Shown piece by piece: positions 15,571 to 24,788 of a stretch of DNA of 64,000 nt (positions within the stretch are counted from its first letter, which is position 1; each line of letters opens with the position of its first letter). Below the pieces are notes generated by a model, which saw nothing but the letters and a program-made list of their open reading frames with translations, did no database searches and was not told the origin of the DNA. The stretch is from positions 248,001 through 312,000 of the forward strand of contig NZ_VTFX01000005.1 of NCBI RefSeq assembly GCF_009192775.1, in the 5' to 3' direction. Made by a program: the position numbers and the translations under genes. The DNA comes from Arthrobacter yangruifuii (GTDB lineage Bacteria; Actinomycetota; Actinomycetes; Actinomycetales; Micrococcaceae).

Positions 15571-18413
15571 GCGTCCGCCCCCGAAGCGGCACCGGCAGCG
15601 GCACCCGCAGATGCACCAGCACCGGCGGCAGCAACGGCCCGCCCGTCGGCGCCCACGGCCCCGGCGGTGAACCGCGGATGGATCAGGCCCACGCAGCTGA
15701 ACGGCAGCTCCGGCACTTCCTCCACCGGCACGCCGCGCTGCTCGGCGAGCAGCAGCACGTGCGCCACGTCCTCCAGCGCCCCGGGATGCACCAGCACCTT
15801 CCACGGCACCCGGCGCAGCAGTACGCGCGTGGTCTCGCCGACGCCGGGCTTTACCAGGTTCACGTTATGAATGCCGTATTCCTCGCTGAGCCGCTCCACT
15901 GCCTGCCAGCCCACCCAGGTGGGGGTCCGGTCCGCGGCCGCCAGCTTCACCGCGGCGGCCTCCGCCTCGGGCCGGACCTCCTCGAAGTGCTGCTCGATGG
16001 CGGTCAGGAAGTCGCGGGACACATCGGCGCCGGCAAGGTGGGCGTAGAACTTCGCGCCGTGGAAATCGTGCGGCGCAATCAGGTCCTTGTTGAACACGGT
16101 GCGGGACACCAGCCCGGAGACGGTCGAGTTCAGGCAGGCGGAGGGAATCAGGTAATCCTCGCGGGTGCCGAACAGCTCCACGGAATGGCCGGGATCGGCC
16201 AGCACCGCCAGGTCGGCCGAGAACCGCACGCCGTCGGTCGCTTCGAACCGATCCAGCGCCGCGGTCAGCTCACGGGTGATGGCGCCCTTGCCGGTCCACC
16301 CGTCCACGAACAGGATCCGCTCGGGGGAGTAGGTGCGCGCCAGGTAGCGCAGGGCGGTTTCATCCATGCCGACGCCGCGCACAATGCTCATGGTGTAGTG
16401 CGGCAGGTCCAGCCCGTGCATCCGCTGCGCCCAGCGGCGCATGAGGATGCCGATCGGGGTTCCGGCCCGGGCGAGGGACACCAGTACCGGCTCGCGGTTC
16501 CTGGCAGCCAGCGCCAGCTCGGTGACCGTGCCGACGGCGGATGCGACGCGCGGTGCGGACCGGCGCAGCGCCTCCTCGTACAGGTCCTGGTACTGCGCCG
16601 AGGGCAGGTATTCCATGGGCAGGGACTCGGCGTAGTTCGCCCCGCCGGACTGGATGGCTGCTTCGCGCTCGGCCGTCGGGGCCTCCAGCTGTGCGTCGCG
16701 CAGGTCCTTCAGCAGCCAGGTCACGTCCTCGGATGCATAGGACCCGAACTCCGGCCCGGTCAGCGGCACGGCGGCAGGCGTCTGGACCGGTGCGTCCCAC
16801 GCTTCGGCGGCAGGAACCTCGGCGGCCAGCAGCACAACGACGACGGCGGCGGTCACTGCGCGCAGCGCCTCGGTCACGCTCCCCGGACCGGTGATGGACG
16901 CCGGGTCGGTGCCGGGTTCGGGCAGCAGGACAATGCTGCCGAAGCCGGTCTCCGCGTCCGGGCCGCCGGCGGCCCGGCGGGGCCCCACGTTGTAGGCGTG
17001 CCGGGGGCCGGGGCCGTCCTCGGTGACGTCGTGGCTGGCGAAGTCCACGGCGTTGGCAATGGCGTAGTCCGGCCGGTCGATCGGCACAATGGGGGACCGG
17101 GTGGTGGTGGAGAACCGGACGGGGGTGCCGGGCAGCGCTTCGGCCAGGGCATTGGCAATGGTCAGGGGTACATGGATGAATTCCTCGCAGCCCAGCACCA
17201 GCACCGGTCCCGCGGAAGCGGGCAGGGCGGCGGAGATCCGGGTGGCAACGAGTGCCAGGCTCTCGGCGGAGACAGCGCCGGGCAGGGCATCCGGCAGGGT
17301 GCCCAGATATTCCGAGGAGATCCCGGCACGGTTGCCGAAGCGGTCGCTGCGCAGACCGGGGGCGGCGCCGGAGTAATCCAGCACGGTCACGGTGCCGGGC
17401 TCGGGAGCAGCGGCGGCGGACGCTTCGATACCGGAAGTCGGCTCAACGTCAGCCGCGGCGGGCAGTCCGGCGTCAGCGCCGGCAGTCCCGGGCTTGGCGG
17501 CGTCAGCCCCGGCCGCGGCAGGGGAACCGGAAAGCCGGCTGATCAACTGTTGCGCACGGGACAGGATGTCCTCCCCGAGTTCGATGCTGCCCGTTCCCAG
17601 CGCAACCACGCGGATGCTGCAGCCCAGCTCTTCGGCGAGGGCGTCGAAGCGGGCACGGTCCGCGTCGGACCGGAGATCGATCAGGGACGCCACCACATAG
17701 AGCGGATGCGCTGCGGCGGCATGCAGTTCGGTGATGGTGTTGATGACGGTGGCTCCGGTGCTCAGCTCGTCATCCACCAGCACCACCGGTGCCGGGGTAT
17801 TCAGGACCGACGGGTCCACGGGCAGCAGGCGGTGCGAGGCGGCATGCGAGTGCGCCTCCTCGAAGGCGCCGTACGCCACCGCGCCTGCCGGAGCGTGCCG
17901 GGTGGAATGGATGTAATAGGAGCCCAGCATGTCGGCGACCAGCCGGCCCAGCCCGGTGGCGGTCTCCGCGTAGCCGATGGTGATCACATCGGGGTGGGAA
18001 ATCGGCAGCTCCCAGAGCTGTTCCCGGGCATACTGCAGCCGGGCACGCGGCGACCGCGGGGCCGAGTGCCGTCCAGTACCGTTCGTTCCGGTGCCGTCTC
18101 CGGACTCAGCCGAACCTTCGAGGACGGCCGCGAGCTCCCCGGCGACTCCGCGCAGCACGGCTTCCTCCACCGCGCTGCCGAGCGCCGCTCCGGCCAGGGC
18201 GCCGAGCAGCTCCCCGGCAGCCAGGACCAGCGCCGGTTCGGTGGGTACGTGCTTGGCCAGCACCCGGGACACAAGCAGGTGCGCGCGGCGCGGATTGCGG
18301 CGCAGCGCCAGCCCCACCAGATCCTCCACCGGCAGGAGGGCAGCGGAATCAGAGGTGATCCGCACCCCCAGCGCCTCGTTCACAAAGCCGCCGGTCCAGG
18401 GGTGGTGCTTCAA
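15567..18413 (-). CDS. PRTase-TRSP-StiP fusion protein of the Ter module
   Basis: 948 residues from a TTG start coupled to the preceding gene (TTGA overlap, with GGAAG eight bases upstream). Domain 1 (about 1-295) is a phosphoribosyltransferase with the PRPP loop VVLVDDELSTGATV (210-223). Domain 2 (about 340-530) is the TRSP domain and shows its naming motif TRSP at 438-441 after LVLGCEEFIHVPLTIA. An Ala/Gly/Pro linker separates the two. Domain 3 (about 550-930) matches StiP-family proteins: LLKDL, VSLARAGTPIGIL (645-657), LFVDGWTGKGAITREL (701-716), REDYLIPSACLNSTVSG. PRTase/TRSP and StiP are, to my knowledge, often separate proteins, so the fusion links them functionally. Probably transfers ribose-phosphate in synthesis or salvage of an unknown nucleoside-like metabolite. 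Confidence 0.85.
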   Translation of the reverse strand: MKHHPWTGGFVNEALGVRITSDSAALLPVEDLVGLALRRNPRRAHLLVSRVLAKHVPTEPALVLAAGELLGALAGAALGSAVEEAVLRGVAGELAAVLEGSAESGDGTGTNGTGRHSAPRSPRARLQYAREQLWELPISHPDVITIGYAETATGLGRLVADMLGSYYIHSTRHAPAGAVAYGAFEEAHSHAASHRLLPVDPSVLNTPAPVVLVDDELSTGATVINTITELHAAAAHPLYVVASLIDLRSDADRARFDALAEELGCSIRVVALGTGSIELGEDILSRAQQLISRLSGSPAAAGADAAKPGTAGADAGLPAAADVEPTSGIEASAAAAPEPGTVTVLDYSGAAPGLRSDRFGNRAGISSEYLGTLPDALPGAVSAESLALVATRISAALPASAGPVLVLGCEEFIHVPLTIANALAEALPGTPVRFSTTTRSPIVPIDRPDYAIANAVDFASHDVTEDGPGPRHAYNVGPRRAAGGPDAETGFGSIVLLPEPGTDPASITGPGSVTEALRAVTAAVVVVLLAAEVPAAEAWDAPVQTPAAVPLTGPEFGSYASEDVTWLLKDLRDAQLEAPTAEREAAIQSGGANYAESLPMEYLPSAQYQDLYEEALRRSAPRVASAVGTVTELALAARNREPVLVSLARAGTPIGILMRRWAQRMHGLDLPHYTMSIVRGVGMDETALRYLARTYSPERILFVDGWTGKGAITRELTAALDRFEATDGVRFSADLAVLADPGHSVELFGTREDYLIPSACLNSTVSGLVSRTVFNKDLIAPHDFHGAKFYAHLAGADVSRDFLTAIEQHFEEVRPEAEAAAVKLAAADRTPTWVGWQAVERLSEEYGIHNVNLVKPGVGETTRVLLRRVPWKVLVHPGALEDVAHVLLLAEQRGVPVEEVPELPFSCVGLIHPRFTAGAVGADGRAVAAAGAGASAGAAAGAASGADA

Positions 18414-19615
18414 TTCATGCTCGCTTCCAGAAGATCTACATAGGTGATGTCGGGGGCCGCGACGCCGAAGGCGGCGGCCCGGACGAGGGTGGAAGCTGCC
18501 CACGCCTGATGCGGTTTCATTTCGTTCATCTTGTTGCGGTACGGCGACGCCGCGGCGCCGCCCCCGGAGGCACCGGAAATGTGCAGGGCATCCAGGTACG
18601 CCTCATGGCTGATCACGGACATGGCGTGGACCAGGGGAACGTGGGAGGGATGGATGACGGTTTTGCCGAGCAGCCCGTTGGCCTGGTCCAGTTCAATCTC
18701 GCGGATCAATCCGTCCAGGTTGGCGGTCAGCAACCGCTGGCGCAGCCCCAGCTCGTCGGCTTCCGCGAAGGGGGAGGAGCGCAGCATCGGGCGCAGCAGC
18801 CGTTCACCGGAGCTGTAGTGTTCCCAGACCGGGCCGCTGATAACGAAGCCGTCCGGCCTGCCGAGCCGGTTGACGATGTCCCCGATCACCGCCGAGACCA
18901 CCTTGACGTCATAAATGGTGAGGTCCCGGGAACGGCGGAGCCCGTAGGCGCTGGACATGTCCGTGGCACCGATCCGCACGGCCAGGATGTCCGGCCGGTT
19001 AGCCTCCAGCACGGCGAAGATGCCCGTGAGGGTGGAGGTGCGTGTCTCGGCGTGGATCATCAACGGGGATTCGAGGATCGGCATGACGCGCAGCGGGCGG
19101 GCACCGGGAGCCGCGGCCCGGCGGGCGTCATTGACGGTGTGCAGGGCATCGAGGAAGCGCTGGGCGGCGCCGGTCACGTTTTCGAACTTGGGAATCACAA
19201 ACCCGGTGAGGACATCCAGGCTCCTTCCGCACCGCTCGGCCAGGCTCAGGAGCTGCTCGGGGGTGCGGACACGGACGAAGAGCATCAGCTCCGGGGGAGT
19301 GCCGGACGTGGGAGTGCCGGACGCGGAATTCCGGGACGCGTGCAGCTCTGCGAGGGCTGCCACCAGGTTGGTCTCCGCGGCGGGAACGTCCGCATCGGCA
19401 ATGGAATCCTCCAGGCAGATGACCATGCTCACGGCACCGCGGGCCGCCTGCTTGCGGATGTCCTTCACCAGGTCCGGCCTGGTGGCGGGGCAGTAGAGCG
19501 TGGCGCCGAGCGCGGCGGCCAGCAGCGAGGCATCGGAATCGAGGCTCAGCTCCTGGGGCGCCAGATGGAACAGGCGGTCGGTTTCGGGCGCGCTGAGATA
19601 GGAGAAATGACGCAT
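18410..19615 (-). CDS. HpcH/HpaI aldolase / citrate lyase beta-like protein
   Basis: 401 residues, a TIM-barrel C-C lyase fold. Family signs: MVICLEDSIADADVP (metal and phosphate region), LRVMPILESP, and LAVRIGATDMSSAYGLRRSRD, where CitE-like enzymes place the metal ligands; TVIHPSHVPLVH near the end is the usual CitE tail. It sits between the 314-residue unknown and the PRTase fusion, overlapping the latter. In Ter modules this enzyme is part of the proposed metabolite pathway; true substrate unknown. Confidence 0.88.
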   Translation of the reverse strand: MRHFSYLSAPETDRLFHLAPQELSLDSDASLLAAALGATLYCPATRPDLVKDIRKQAARGAVSMVICLEDSIADADVPAAETNLVAALAELHASRNSASGTPTSGTPPELMLFVRVRTPEQLLSLAERCGRSLDVLTGFVIPKFENVTGAAQRFLDALHTVNDARRAAAPGARPLRVMPILESPLMIHAETRTSTLTGIFAVLEANRPDILAVRIGATDMSSAYGLRRSRDLTIYDVKVVSAVIGDIVNRLGRPDGFVISGPVWEHYSSGERLLRPMLRSSPFAEADELGLRQRLLTANLDGLIREIELDQANGLLGKTVIHPSHVPLVHAMSVISHEAYLDALHISGASGGGAAASPYRNKMNEMKPHQAWAASTLVRAAAFGVAAPDITYVDLLEASMN

Positions 19616-19619
19616 GGCC

Positions 19620-20564
19620 TTACCTGCCCTGATAGGGGAGGCGGGTGGTCATGCTGAACCCGAAGGCCTCCCAGATTGCTTTGAATTCCATACCGAACGG
19701 GAGTTCCTCGGCACGCAGCTCCAGGACCTCGCCGATGCGGATGACCGAGAGAACGTAGAAGCTGCGCTCGCTGGCCCGGGCGGGGATGGTGACGGACTTG
19801 CCGTTGTAGAGCCCCACGCTCAGGGGCTGCTTCGGCTTCGGGAAAAACAACGCGCGGCGCAGCTTCCGGACATGGCGCAGCGGGATCAGCGCCAGGTCAC
19901 CCTCATAGCCGACCAAGGGACGGTTGCCCGGAGTGGAGACCATCACGCCCTCCAGGTTTTCGGGCCGGAACTCCCCGGAGGAGACGGAGCCGGTGCTGTA
20001 CCCGTCCCCTTCCCACACGGCACGGACGGTTCCGGCAACCACGAGGCTGCCCACCGCCGATTCCATCGGAGTCAGGCGCAGCACCGGGTTCTGCCGGTCC
20101 AGGCTGCGCAAATCGCCCATTCCCGGGGCCGGAAAGAGCCGGCTGTGGACGGGCTCCGCGCGCACGGGGGCGGGCGCGCCGGACGACGACGCCGGACGGA
20201 CCGGCGCGTTGGCAGCGGCACGGCTGCTGGCCGCTTCGGCCCGGGGAGACAGGCCGAGCGAGAGCGACGGTGAGGCAGCCGGGGCGGCCTGGCGCGGCGG
20301 CGGAGACAGGGAGAGGGAACCCGGTGCCGGGGACGCTGGAGCCGTCCGGGGCGCGGCCGGAGTGGAAGGAGCAGCGGGAGTCCCCGGCGTCGTCCGCCGT
20401 GCCGACGGGGCAACCGGCGTCGTCCGGGCTGCCGGTGCCGCCGCGGGTGCCGTGCGCGGGGCGGCCGCGGCCGGGGGAGCCGCCGGAGCCGCAGCGCGCG
20501 GCTTGACCCGGCGGCTCAGGAAGGGGAGGTCGGTGCGGACGGCCGACGAGCGGTTTATGGCCAT
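19620..20564 (-). CDS. Ter-module protein of unknown function with Ala/Pro-rich N-terminus
   Basis: 314 residues. Residues about 20-150 are low-complexity Ala/Pro/Ser/Thr and presumably disordered. The C-terminal 160 residues form a compact, mostly beta domain (LVVAGTVRAVWEGDGYSTGS ... YNGKSVTIPARASERSFYVL) that I do not recognise. It lies four bases from the citrate-lyase-like gene and three bases from a TerD gene, so it is clearly operonic. The fold may be a diverged TerD-associated or RNA/nucleotide-binding domain, but this is a guess. Confidence 0.7.
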   Translation of the reverse strand: MAINRSSAVRTDLPFLSRRVKPRAAAPAAPPAAAAPRTAPAAAPAARTTPVAPSARRTTPGTPAAPSTPAAPRTAPASPAPGSLSLSPPPRQAAPAASPSLSLGLSPRAEAASSRAAANAPVRPASSSGAPAPVRAEPVHSRLFPAPGMGDLRSLDRQNPVLRLTPMESAVGSLVVAGTVRAVWEGDGYSTGSVSSGEFRPENLEGVMVSTPGNRPLVGYEGDLALIPLRHVRKLRRALFFPKPKQPLSVGLYNGKSVTIPARASERSFYVLSVIRIGEVLELRAEELPFGMEFKAIWEAFGFSMTTRLPYQGR

Positions 20565-20567
20565 CGC

Positions 20568-21119
20568 CTAAAGATCGAATCCGAAGTCGGCGGCCAGCCC
20601 GCGCAGCCCGGTGGTGTAGCCCTGGCCCAGGGCCCGGAACTTCCAGTCGGTGCGGTGCCGGTACAGCTCGCCGAACATCATTGCGGTGATGGTGTCCCGG
20701 TTCGCGGCGGGCAGGTCAAAACGCACCAGCTCCCTGCCGTCGGGCCGGGCCACCCGGATGTAGGCGCTGCGCACGGCAGCGAACGTGCCGGGTCCGCGCA
20801 TTTCCGGATCCGCGTACACGGCAAAAACGATCTTCGACACGGCGTCCGGCACCCGGGACAGGTCAACGTCGATCTGCTCGGTATCGTCGTCGCCCTGGAA
20901 GGTGACGGAGGCCTCCGGGCTGGCGATCTGGTTGAAGAACACCAGGTGCGCGTCGGAGAGGACCCGGCCGTCGGCACCGCACAGCAGGGTGAGCGGCACC
21001 AGCTCGGAGGCGGGGCCGCGGCTGGGGATGACATCCCAGCCCAGTCCCACCAGCACGGAGGTCAGGCCCGGGTTTTCTCCGGTGAGGGCGGCGTTGGCGC
21101 CGGCTACCAGGGTTCCCAT
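20568..21119 (-). CDS. TerD family protein (divergent)
   Basis: 183 residues. TerD proteins are cytoplasmic calcium-binding beta-sandwich proteins of tellurium/stress-resistance systems. Present: VGLGWDVIPS, LTLLCGADGRVLSDAHLVFFN, an acidic loop GDDDTEQIDVDLSRVP and ALGQGYTTGLRGLAADFGFDL. It differs from the other copies in having ELVPLTLL where they have FDLDASAL, so one calcium site may be altered. Its ATG overlaps the previous stop (TGATG). Confidence 0.88.
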   Translation of the reverse strand: MGTLVAGANAALTGENPGLTSVLVGLGWDVIPSRGPASELVPLTLLCGADGRVLSDAHLVFFNQIASPEASVTFQGDDDTEQIDVDLSRVPDAVSKIVFAVYADPEMRGPGTFAAVRSAYIRVARPDGRELVRFDLPAANRDTITAMMFGELYRHRTDWKFRALGQGYTTGLRGLAADFGFDL

Positions 21120-21637
21120 CAGTGCTCTCCGAAGGTCAGCGAGGAGGGGGAGAATTTGTCATCGAGGAACCGGCCGTGGGCGGACAGTTCGGCAATGGCG
21201 CCGGTGCGGACCTGGTTCTCCAGGTCCCGGGCAATGCCTTCCAGGATGGTCAGCTGATCAACGAGCAATGTGGTGGCCTCTGAAGTCTCGGTCCGCTCTC
21301 GGTCGCTGAGGGCCACGTAGGCACGCAGGGGAGTGGGGAGGTAGTTGGTGATGATGGCATTGAACAGCACACGCTGTTCCGTGGACGCCCCGTGGCTGCC
21401 CACGTAGTCCCCCAGCGGCGCCAGGATGTCGTCGATCTGCCGGACCATGGAGGAGACCAGGGTCGGCAGGGCACTGCCGGCCCGGCGCACCGCGGTGCGC
21501 AGGTTCACCAGGGACTTCATGGTCTCCCGGTGTTCGGCGTCGGGGCCCGACGGCGATGCGGCTGCGGACAGCTCCGGCGCCGGTTCCGGTTCGGGCGCGT
21601 TGCCGAACAGGGAGCCGAAGAATCTGCCTACCGGCAT
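21119..21637 (-). CDS. hypothetical protein of the Ter module
   Basis: 172 residues; starts MPVGRFFGSLFGN, followed by a Pro/Glu/Ala linker and a helical domain (SLVNLRTAVRRAGSALPTLV, then LFNAIITNYLPTPLRAY and LVDQLTILEGIARDLENQVR). No membrane helix. Located between TelA and the divergent TerD and translationally coupled to the latter. The helical, TelA-like region suggests a partner of TelA, perhaps membrane-peripheral; this is inferred from position only. Confidence 0.75.
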   Translation of the reverse strand: MPVGRFFGSLFGNAPEPEPAPELSAAASPSGPDAEHRETMKSLVNLRTAVRRAGSALPTLVSSMVRQIDDILAPLGDYVGSHGASTEQRVLFNAIITNYLPTPLRAYVALSDRERTETSEATTLLVDQLTILEGIARDLENQVRTGAIAELSAHGRFLDDKFSPSSLTFGEH

Positions 21638-21675
21638 GGCCGGCTCCTTTCCGCCGGAGCTGTCCTGTCCGTCAT

Positions 21676-22869
21676 CTAGCGGGACTCGCTCTGGCGGGAG
21701 CGCTCGAGGTAGGGCCGGGCCTGCGTGATGGTGGTTTCCAGGGACTTGACCGTCCCTTCCATGTTGCGGGCCGCCTCGGAGCGGAACGTGTCGATCGCGT
21801 CCATGGTCTGGTACACGTTGTCGAAGGCCTTCTGCAGGGTTTCCACGCTCACGCCGGAGGTGGAGGCCTGCTGGTGGATCCGGGCCGTCTGGTCCTTGAG
21901 CATTTCGCTGGTGCTCAGGATCATGTTGTTCGTGGTGGTGTTCACCGCGTCGATCTGGTCCAGGACCATCTTCTGGTTGGCCAGGGCCTGGGCAACGATC
22001 ACGGCGGTGCGCAGCGCGGAAATGGTGGTGGTGCGGGCGCGCTCCACGCCCTTGATCAATTCCACGTTGTTCTTGCGGATCAGGTCCATGGCCAGGTAAC
22101 CCTGCACGGACACGGCCAGCTGGGTGAGGATGTCCTGGCGGCGCTGGCGGATGGGGAAGAGCACGTCCGCCTCAAGGGCGTTGGCCTGTTCAATCTGCCC
22201 GGCGTTCTTGAGCTTGTCCACCTTCTCCACGCAGGCGGCGTCCAGGGACTCGGCCAGCACGGAGTATTCGCTCAGGGTCTGCATGGTCTTCCACAGCTCC
22301 ACCTTTTCCCCGGCGAGGGAGGCGTTGTCCTTGAGCAGTTCATCCTGGCCGGCCATCAGGGCCTTGATGATCTTGTCCAGCTGCACCTGGGCGGACTCGT
22401 ACTTCTGGAAGTACTTGGCCAGCTTGTTGCCGCCCGGAATGAAGCCGAGGATCTTGCGCCCGGTGCCCAGGTTTGCCTGGTTGGGGGTCAGGTCCTCAAC
22501 GGTGGTGCGCAGATCGCCCAGCGTGGTGGCGACCTTCTTCTGCGCGTCGTTGCCGGATTTCTTCGCACCGGCCACGGAGGTGGAGGACCGGTCCAGCAGG
22601 CGGGAGGAGTACCCGGCGGACTGGACCATTTCGGCACCGGCCAGCTTGTTGATGGAATCCACCTGGGCGGTGAATTCCGGGCTGCGGGCGTCCAGCTTGG
22701 AGACTTCGTCCATGAAGGACTTGGCCTGCGCTGCGATTTCGGCGCGGCGTTCCTCCGGCACCGGGACCATTCCCGGGGCGCTCTCGGGAGCAACCGGAGC
22801 GGGCGGTTCCGGCGCGTTCAGCACCAGGGCGGCTTCGGTGGCGTCCGGGGGTGTCAGCGGTGTGGTCAT
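21676..22869 (-). CDS. telA: TelA / toxic anion resistance protein
   Basis: 397 residues, the usual TelA length. Start at MTTPLTPPDA; longer in-frame starts would give an untypical extension. Mostly long coiled helices: FMDEVSKLDARSPEFTAQVDSI, ILGFIPGGNKLAKYFQKYESAQ (a very characteristic TelA stretch), IRKNNVELIKGVERARTTT and VAQALANQKMVLDQIDAVN. The family is tied to tellurite, toxic anion and antimicrobial resistance; the mechanism is unclear. Here it belongs to the Ter operon, 95 bases after a TerD gene. Confidence 0.93.
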   Translation of the reverse strand: MTTPLTPPDATEAALVLNAPEPPAPVAPESAPGMVPVPEERRAEIAAQAKSFMDEVSKLDARSPEFTAQVDSINKLAGAEMVQSAGYSSRLLDRSSTSVAGAKKSGNDAQKKVATTLGDLRTTVEDLTPNQANLGTGRKILGFIPGGNKLAKYFQKYESAQVQLDKIIKALMAGQDELLKDNASLAGEKVELWKTMQTLSEYSVLAESLDAACVEKVDKLKNAGQIEQANALEADVLFPIRQRRQDILTQLAVSVQGYLAMDLIRKNNVELIKGVERARTTTISALRTAVIVAQALANQKMVLDQIDAVNTTTNNMILSTSEMLKDQTARIHQQASTSGVSVETLQKAFDNVYQTMDAIDTFRSEAARNMEGTVKSLETTITQARPYLERSRQSESR

Positions 22870-22964
22870 GGTCCAGCCTTTTCTTGGGTGAGCTTCGTAT
22901 ACGGATGCGGGGAGTGTTCCGGACTGCGGAACACTCCCCGCAGGGTGTAACTGGAAAGCCGAGT

Positions 22965-23546
22965 CTAGCCCAGCTGCACGCCGAAATCGGTTGCAATGCC
23001 GGCCAGGCCGGTGGCGTAGCCCTGGCCCACGGCCTTGAACTTCCATTCGCCGTTGTTGCGGTACACCTCGGCGAAGATCATGGAGGTCTCCGGTGCGGCG
23101 TCCTCGCTGAGATCGAAGCGGACAATCTCGCTGTCGTTTTCCTGGTTGACCACGCGGCAGTACGCCCCGCGGACCTGTCCGAAGTTCTGGTTACGGACAT
23201 CGGCCTGGTCGATGGAGACAACGATGACCACGCGGTCGACGTCGGCTGCCATGGCGGTCAGGTCAATGAGGATCTGCTCGTCATCACCTTCGCCGTCGCC
23301 GGAACGGTTGTCTCCCAGGTGGGTGACGGAACCGTCCTTGGCTGTGGGCTGGTTGTAGAAAATGAAGTCGTCGGAGGACCGCACCTTTCCGTTGGCGGCG
23401 ATCATCAGTGCCGAAGCGTCGAGGTCGAAGGGCTCGCCCGTGGTGGTGCGCGGGTCCCAGCCGAGGCCGACGACGGCCTTCTGCAGTCCGGGATCGGTCT
23501 TGGTGAGGGAAAGGTTGCTTCCCTTGGTGAGGGTCAGACCTGCCAT
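22965..23546 (-). CDS. terD: TerD family protein
   Basis: 193 residues from the ATG preceded by AAGGAG; longer forms are rejected for lack of family similarity. Starts MAGLTLTKGSNLSLTK, then VGLGWDPRTTTGEPFDLDAS, the calcium-site motifs FDLDASAL and GDDEQILIDL, and ends GQGYATGLAGIATDFGVQLG. Nearly identical in layout to the next copy upstream, indicating tandem duplication. Predicted cytoplasmic calcium-binding stress protein working with TerC at the membrane. Confidence 0.95.
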   Translation of the reverse strand: MAGLTLTKGSNLSLTKTDPGLQKAVVGLGWDPRTTTGEPFDLDASALMIAANGKVRSSDDFIFYNQPTAKDGSVTHLGDNRSGDGEGDDEQILIDLTAMAADVDRVVIVVSIDQADVRNQNFGQVRGAYCRVVNQENDSEIVRFDLSEDAAPETSMIFAEVYRNNGEWKFKAVGQGYATGLAGIATDFGVQLG

Positions 23547-23577
23547 GCTGTTCAGCTCCTTGTAGTCGTGGGGAAGA

Positions 23578-24159
23578 TTAGTCGAGGTTGATGCCGAAAT
23601 CGGTGGCAACCCCGTACAGCCCGGATGCGTAGCCCTGGCCGATGGCGCGGAACTTCCATTCACCGCGGTGCCGGTAGATCTCGGCGAAGATCATGCAGGT
23701 TTCCGCTGCGGCGTCCTCGCTGAGGTCGTAGCGGACCACCTCTGAGTCGGTGTCCTGGTTGACCACGCGGCAGTACGCATCGCGGACCTGTCCGAAGTTC
23801 TGGTGCCGGGCTTCGGCCTGGTCGATGGACACCACAATGACCACGCGGTCGACGTCGTCGGTCAGGATGCTGAGGTCAATCAGGATCTGCTCGTCGTCGC
23901 CGTCGCCCTGGCCGGTGCGGTTATCGCCCTGGTGGACCACCGAACCGTCCTTGGCGGACAGCTGGTTGTAGAAAATGAAGTCATCCTGGGAGCGCACCTT
24001 GCCGTCGGATCCGAGCAGCAGGGCAGAAGCGTCCAGATCGAACGGATCGCCGCTGGTGGTGCGCGGATCCCAGCCCAGGCCGATCATGGCCCGTTCCAGG
24101 CCGGGGTCAGCCTTGGACAGGGAAAGGTTGCTTCCTTTGGAAAGTGTGAGGCTGGACAA
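23578..24159 (-). CDS. terD: TerD family protein
   Basis: 193 residues, with AAGGAG before the ATG. Shares FDLDASALLLGSDGKVRSQD and GDDEQILIDLSIL with its downstream paralogue and ends in YASGLYGVATDFGINLD. The two copies differ mainly in surface positions, so they may form hetero-oligomers. Second of three consecutive TerD genes after TerC. Confidence 0.95.
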   Translation of the reverse strand: MSSLTLSKGSNLSLSKADPGLERAMIGLGWDPRTTSGDPFDLDASALLLGSDGKVRSQDDFIFYNQLSAKDGSVVHQGDNRTGQGDGDDEQILIDLSILTDDVDRVVIVVSIDQAEARHQNFGQVRDAYCRVVNQDTDSEVVRYDLSEDAAAETCMIFAEIYRHRGEWKFRAIGQGYASGLYGVATDFGINLD

Positions 24160-24185
24160 GGTGCTCTCCTTACGGACGGCGGGGG

Positions 24186-24776
24186 TTAGAGGGAGCGGGC
24201 TGCCGTGGGGATCAGGTCCTTGACGGTGCGCCCCTGGGCACGTTCGCCGATGGCCTTGAAGCTCCAGCCGGACCCTTCGCGGCCCACCTTCGCCATGATC
24301 ATGGCCGTGTGGGTGCCGGCGTCGGTCAGCTGGTAGCGGGCAATCTCGGGGCTGCCGGGCGTGGAATCGTCCACCAGGCGGCAGAACGCGTTCTCCACCT
24401 GGTCGAAGGTCTGCCGGCTGTAGCTGGAGATCACGAACACGATGTTCTGCACAGCGGGGGAAACCGCCGCCAGATCCACCAGGATGACCTCGTCATCACC
24501 CTCGCCGGCACCGGTGAGGTTGTCGCCGGTGTGCTTGGCGGAGCCGTCCTTGCTCGCGAGCTGGCCATACCAGACCTGGTCTACGGCGTTGCCGTTGGCG
24601 TCGAAGAAAATGGCGGACGCATCCAGATCCACCTCAGCGGCCTTCTTGCCGCCGAACAATCCACGCTTGACCGGGGCGGCGGAATCCCAGCCCAGTCCCA
24701 GACGGGTCTTGCTCAGCGATCCGCCGTCCTTCTTCGTCAGCGACAGCGACTGACCTTTCTGCAGGCTCAGGCCCAT
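24186..24776 (-). CDS. TerD/TerZ-like family protein
   Basis: 196 residues. Starts MGLSLQKGQSLSLTKKDGGS; a short basic insert KRGLFGGKKAAEV precedes the first calcium motif DLDASAIFF; the second is GDDEVILVDLAAVSP. Differs from the terD pair in the insert and in its tail (AQGRTVKDLIPTAARSL), placing it nearer the TerZ/TerA branch. Twelve bases separate it from terC. Confidence 0.9.
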   Translation of the reverse strand: MGLSLQKGQSLSLTKKDGGSLSKTRLGLGWDSAAPVKRGLFGGKKAAEVDLDASAIFFDANGNAVDQVWYGQLASKDGSAKHTGDNLTGAGEGDDEVILVDLAAVSPAVQNIVFVISSYSRQTFDQVENAFCRLVDDSTPGSPEIARYQLTDAGTHTAMIMAKVGREGSGWSFKAIGERAQGRTVKDLIPTAARSL

Positions 24777-24788
24777 GGTTCTCCCTCG

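Noticed and set aside
15513-18443. 976-codon open frame on the plus strand
   Set aside because: It mirrors the PRTase-TRSP-StiP gene; the translation is Gly/Arg/His/Gln-rich without motifs. Open antisense frames are common in high-GC DNA.
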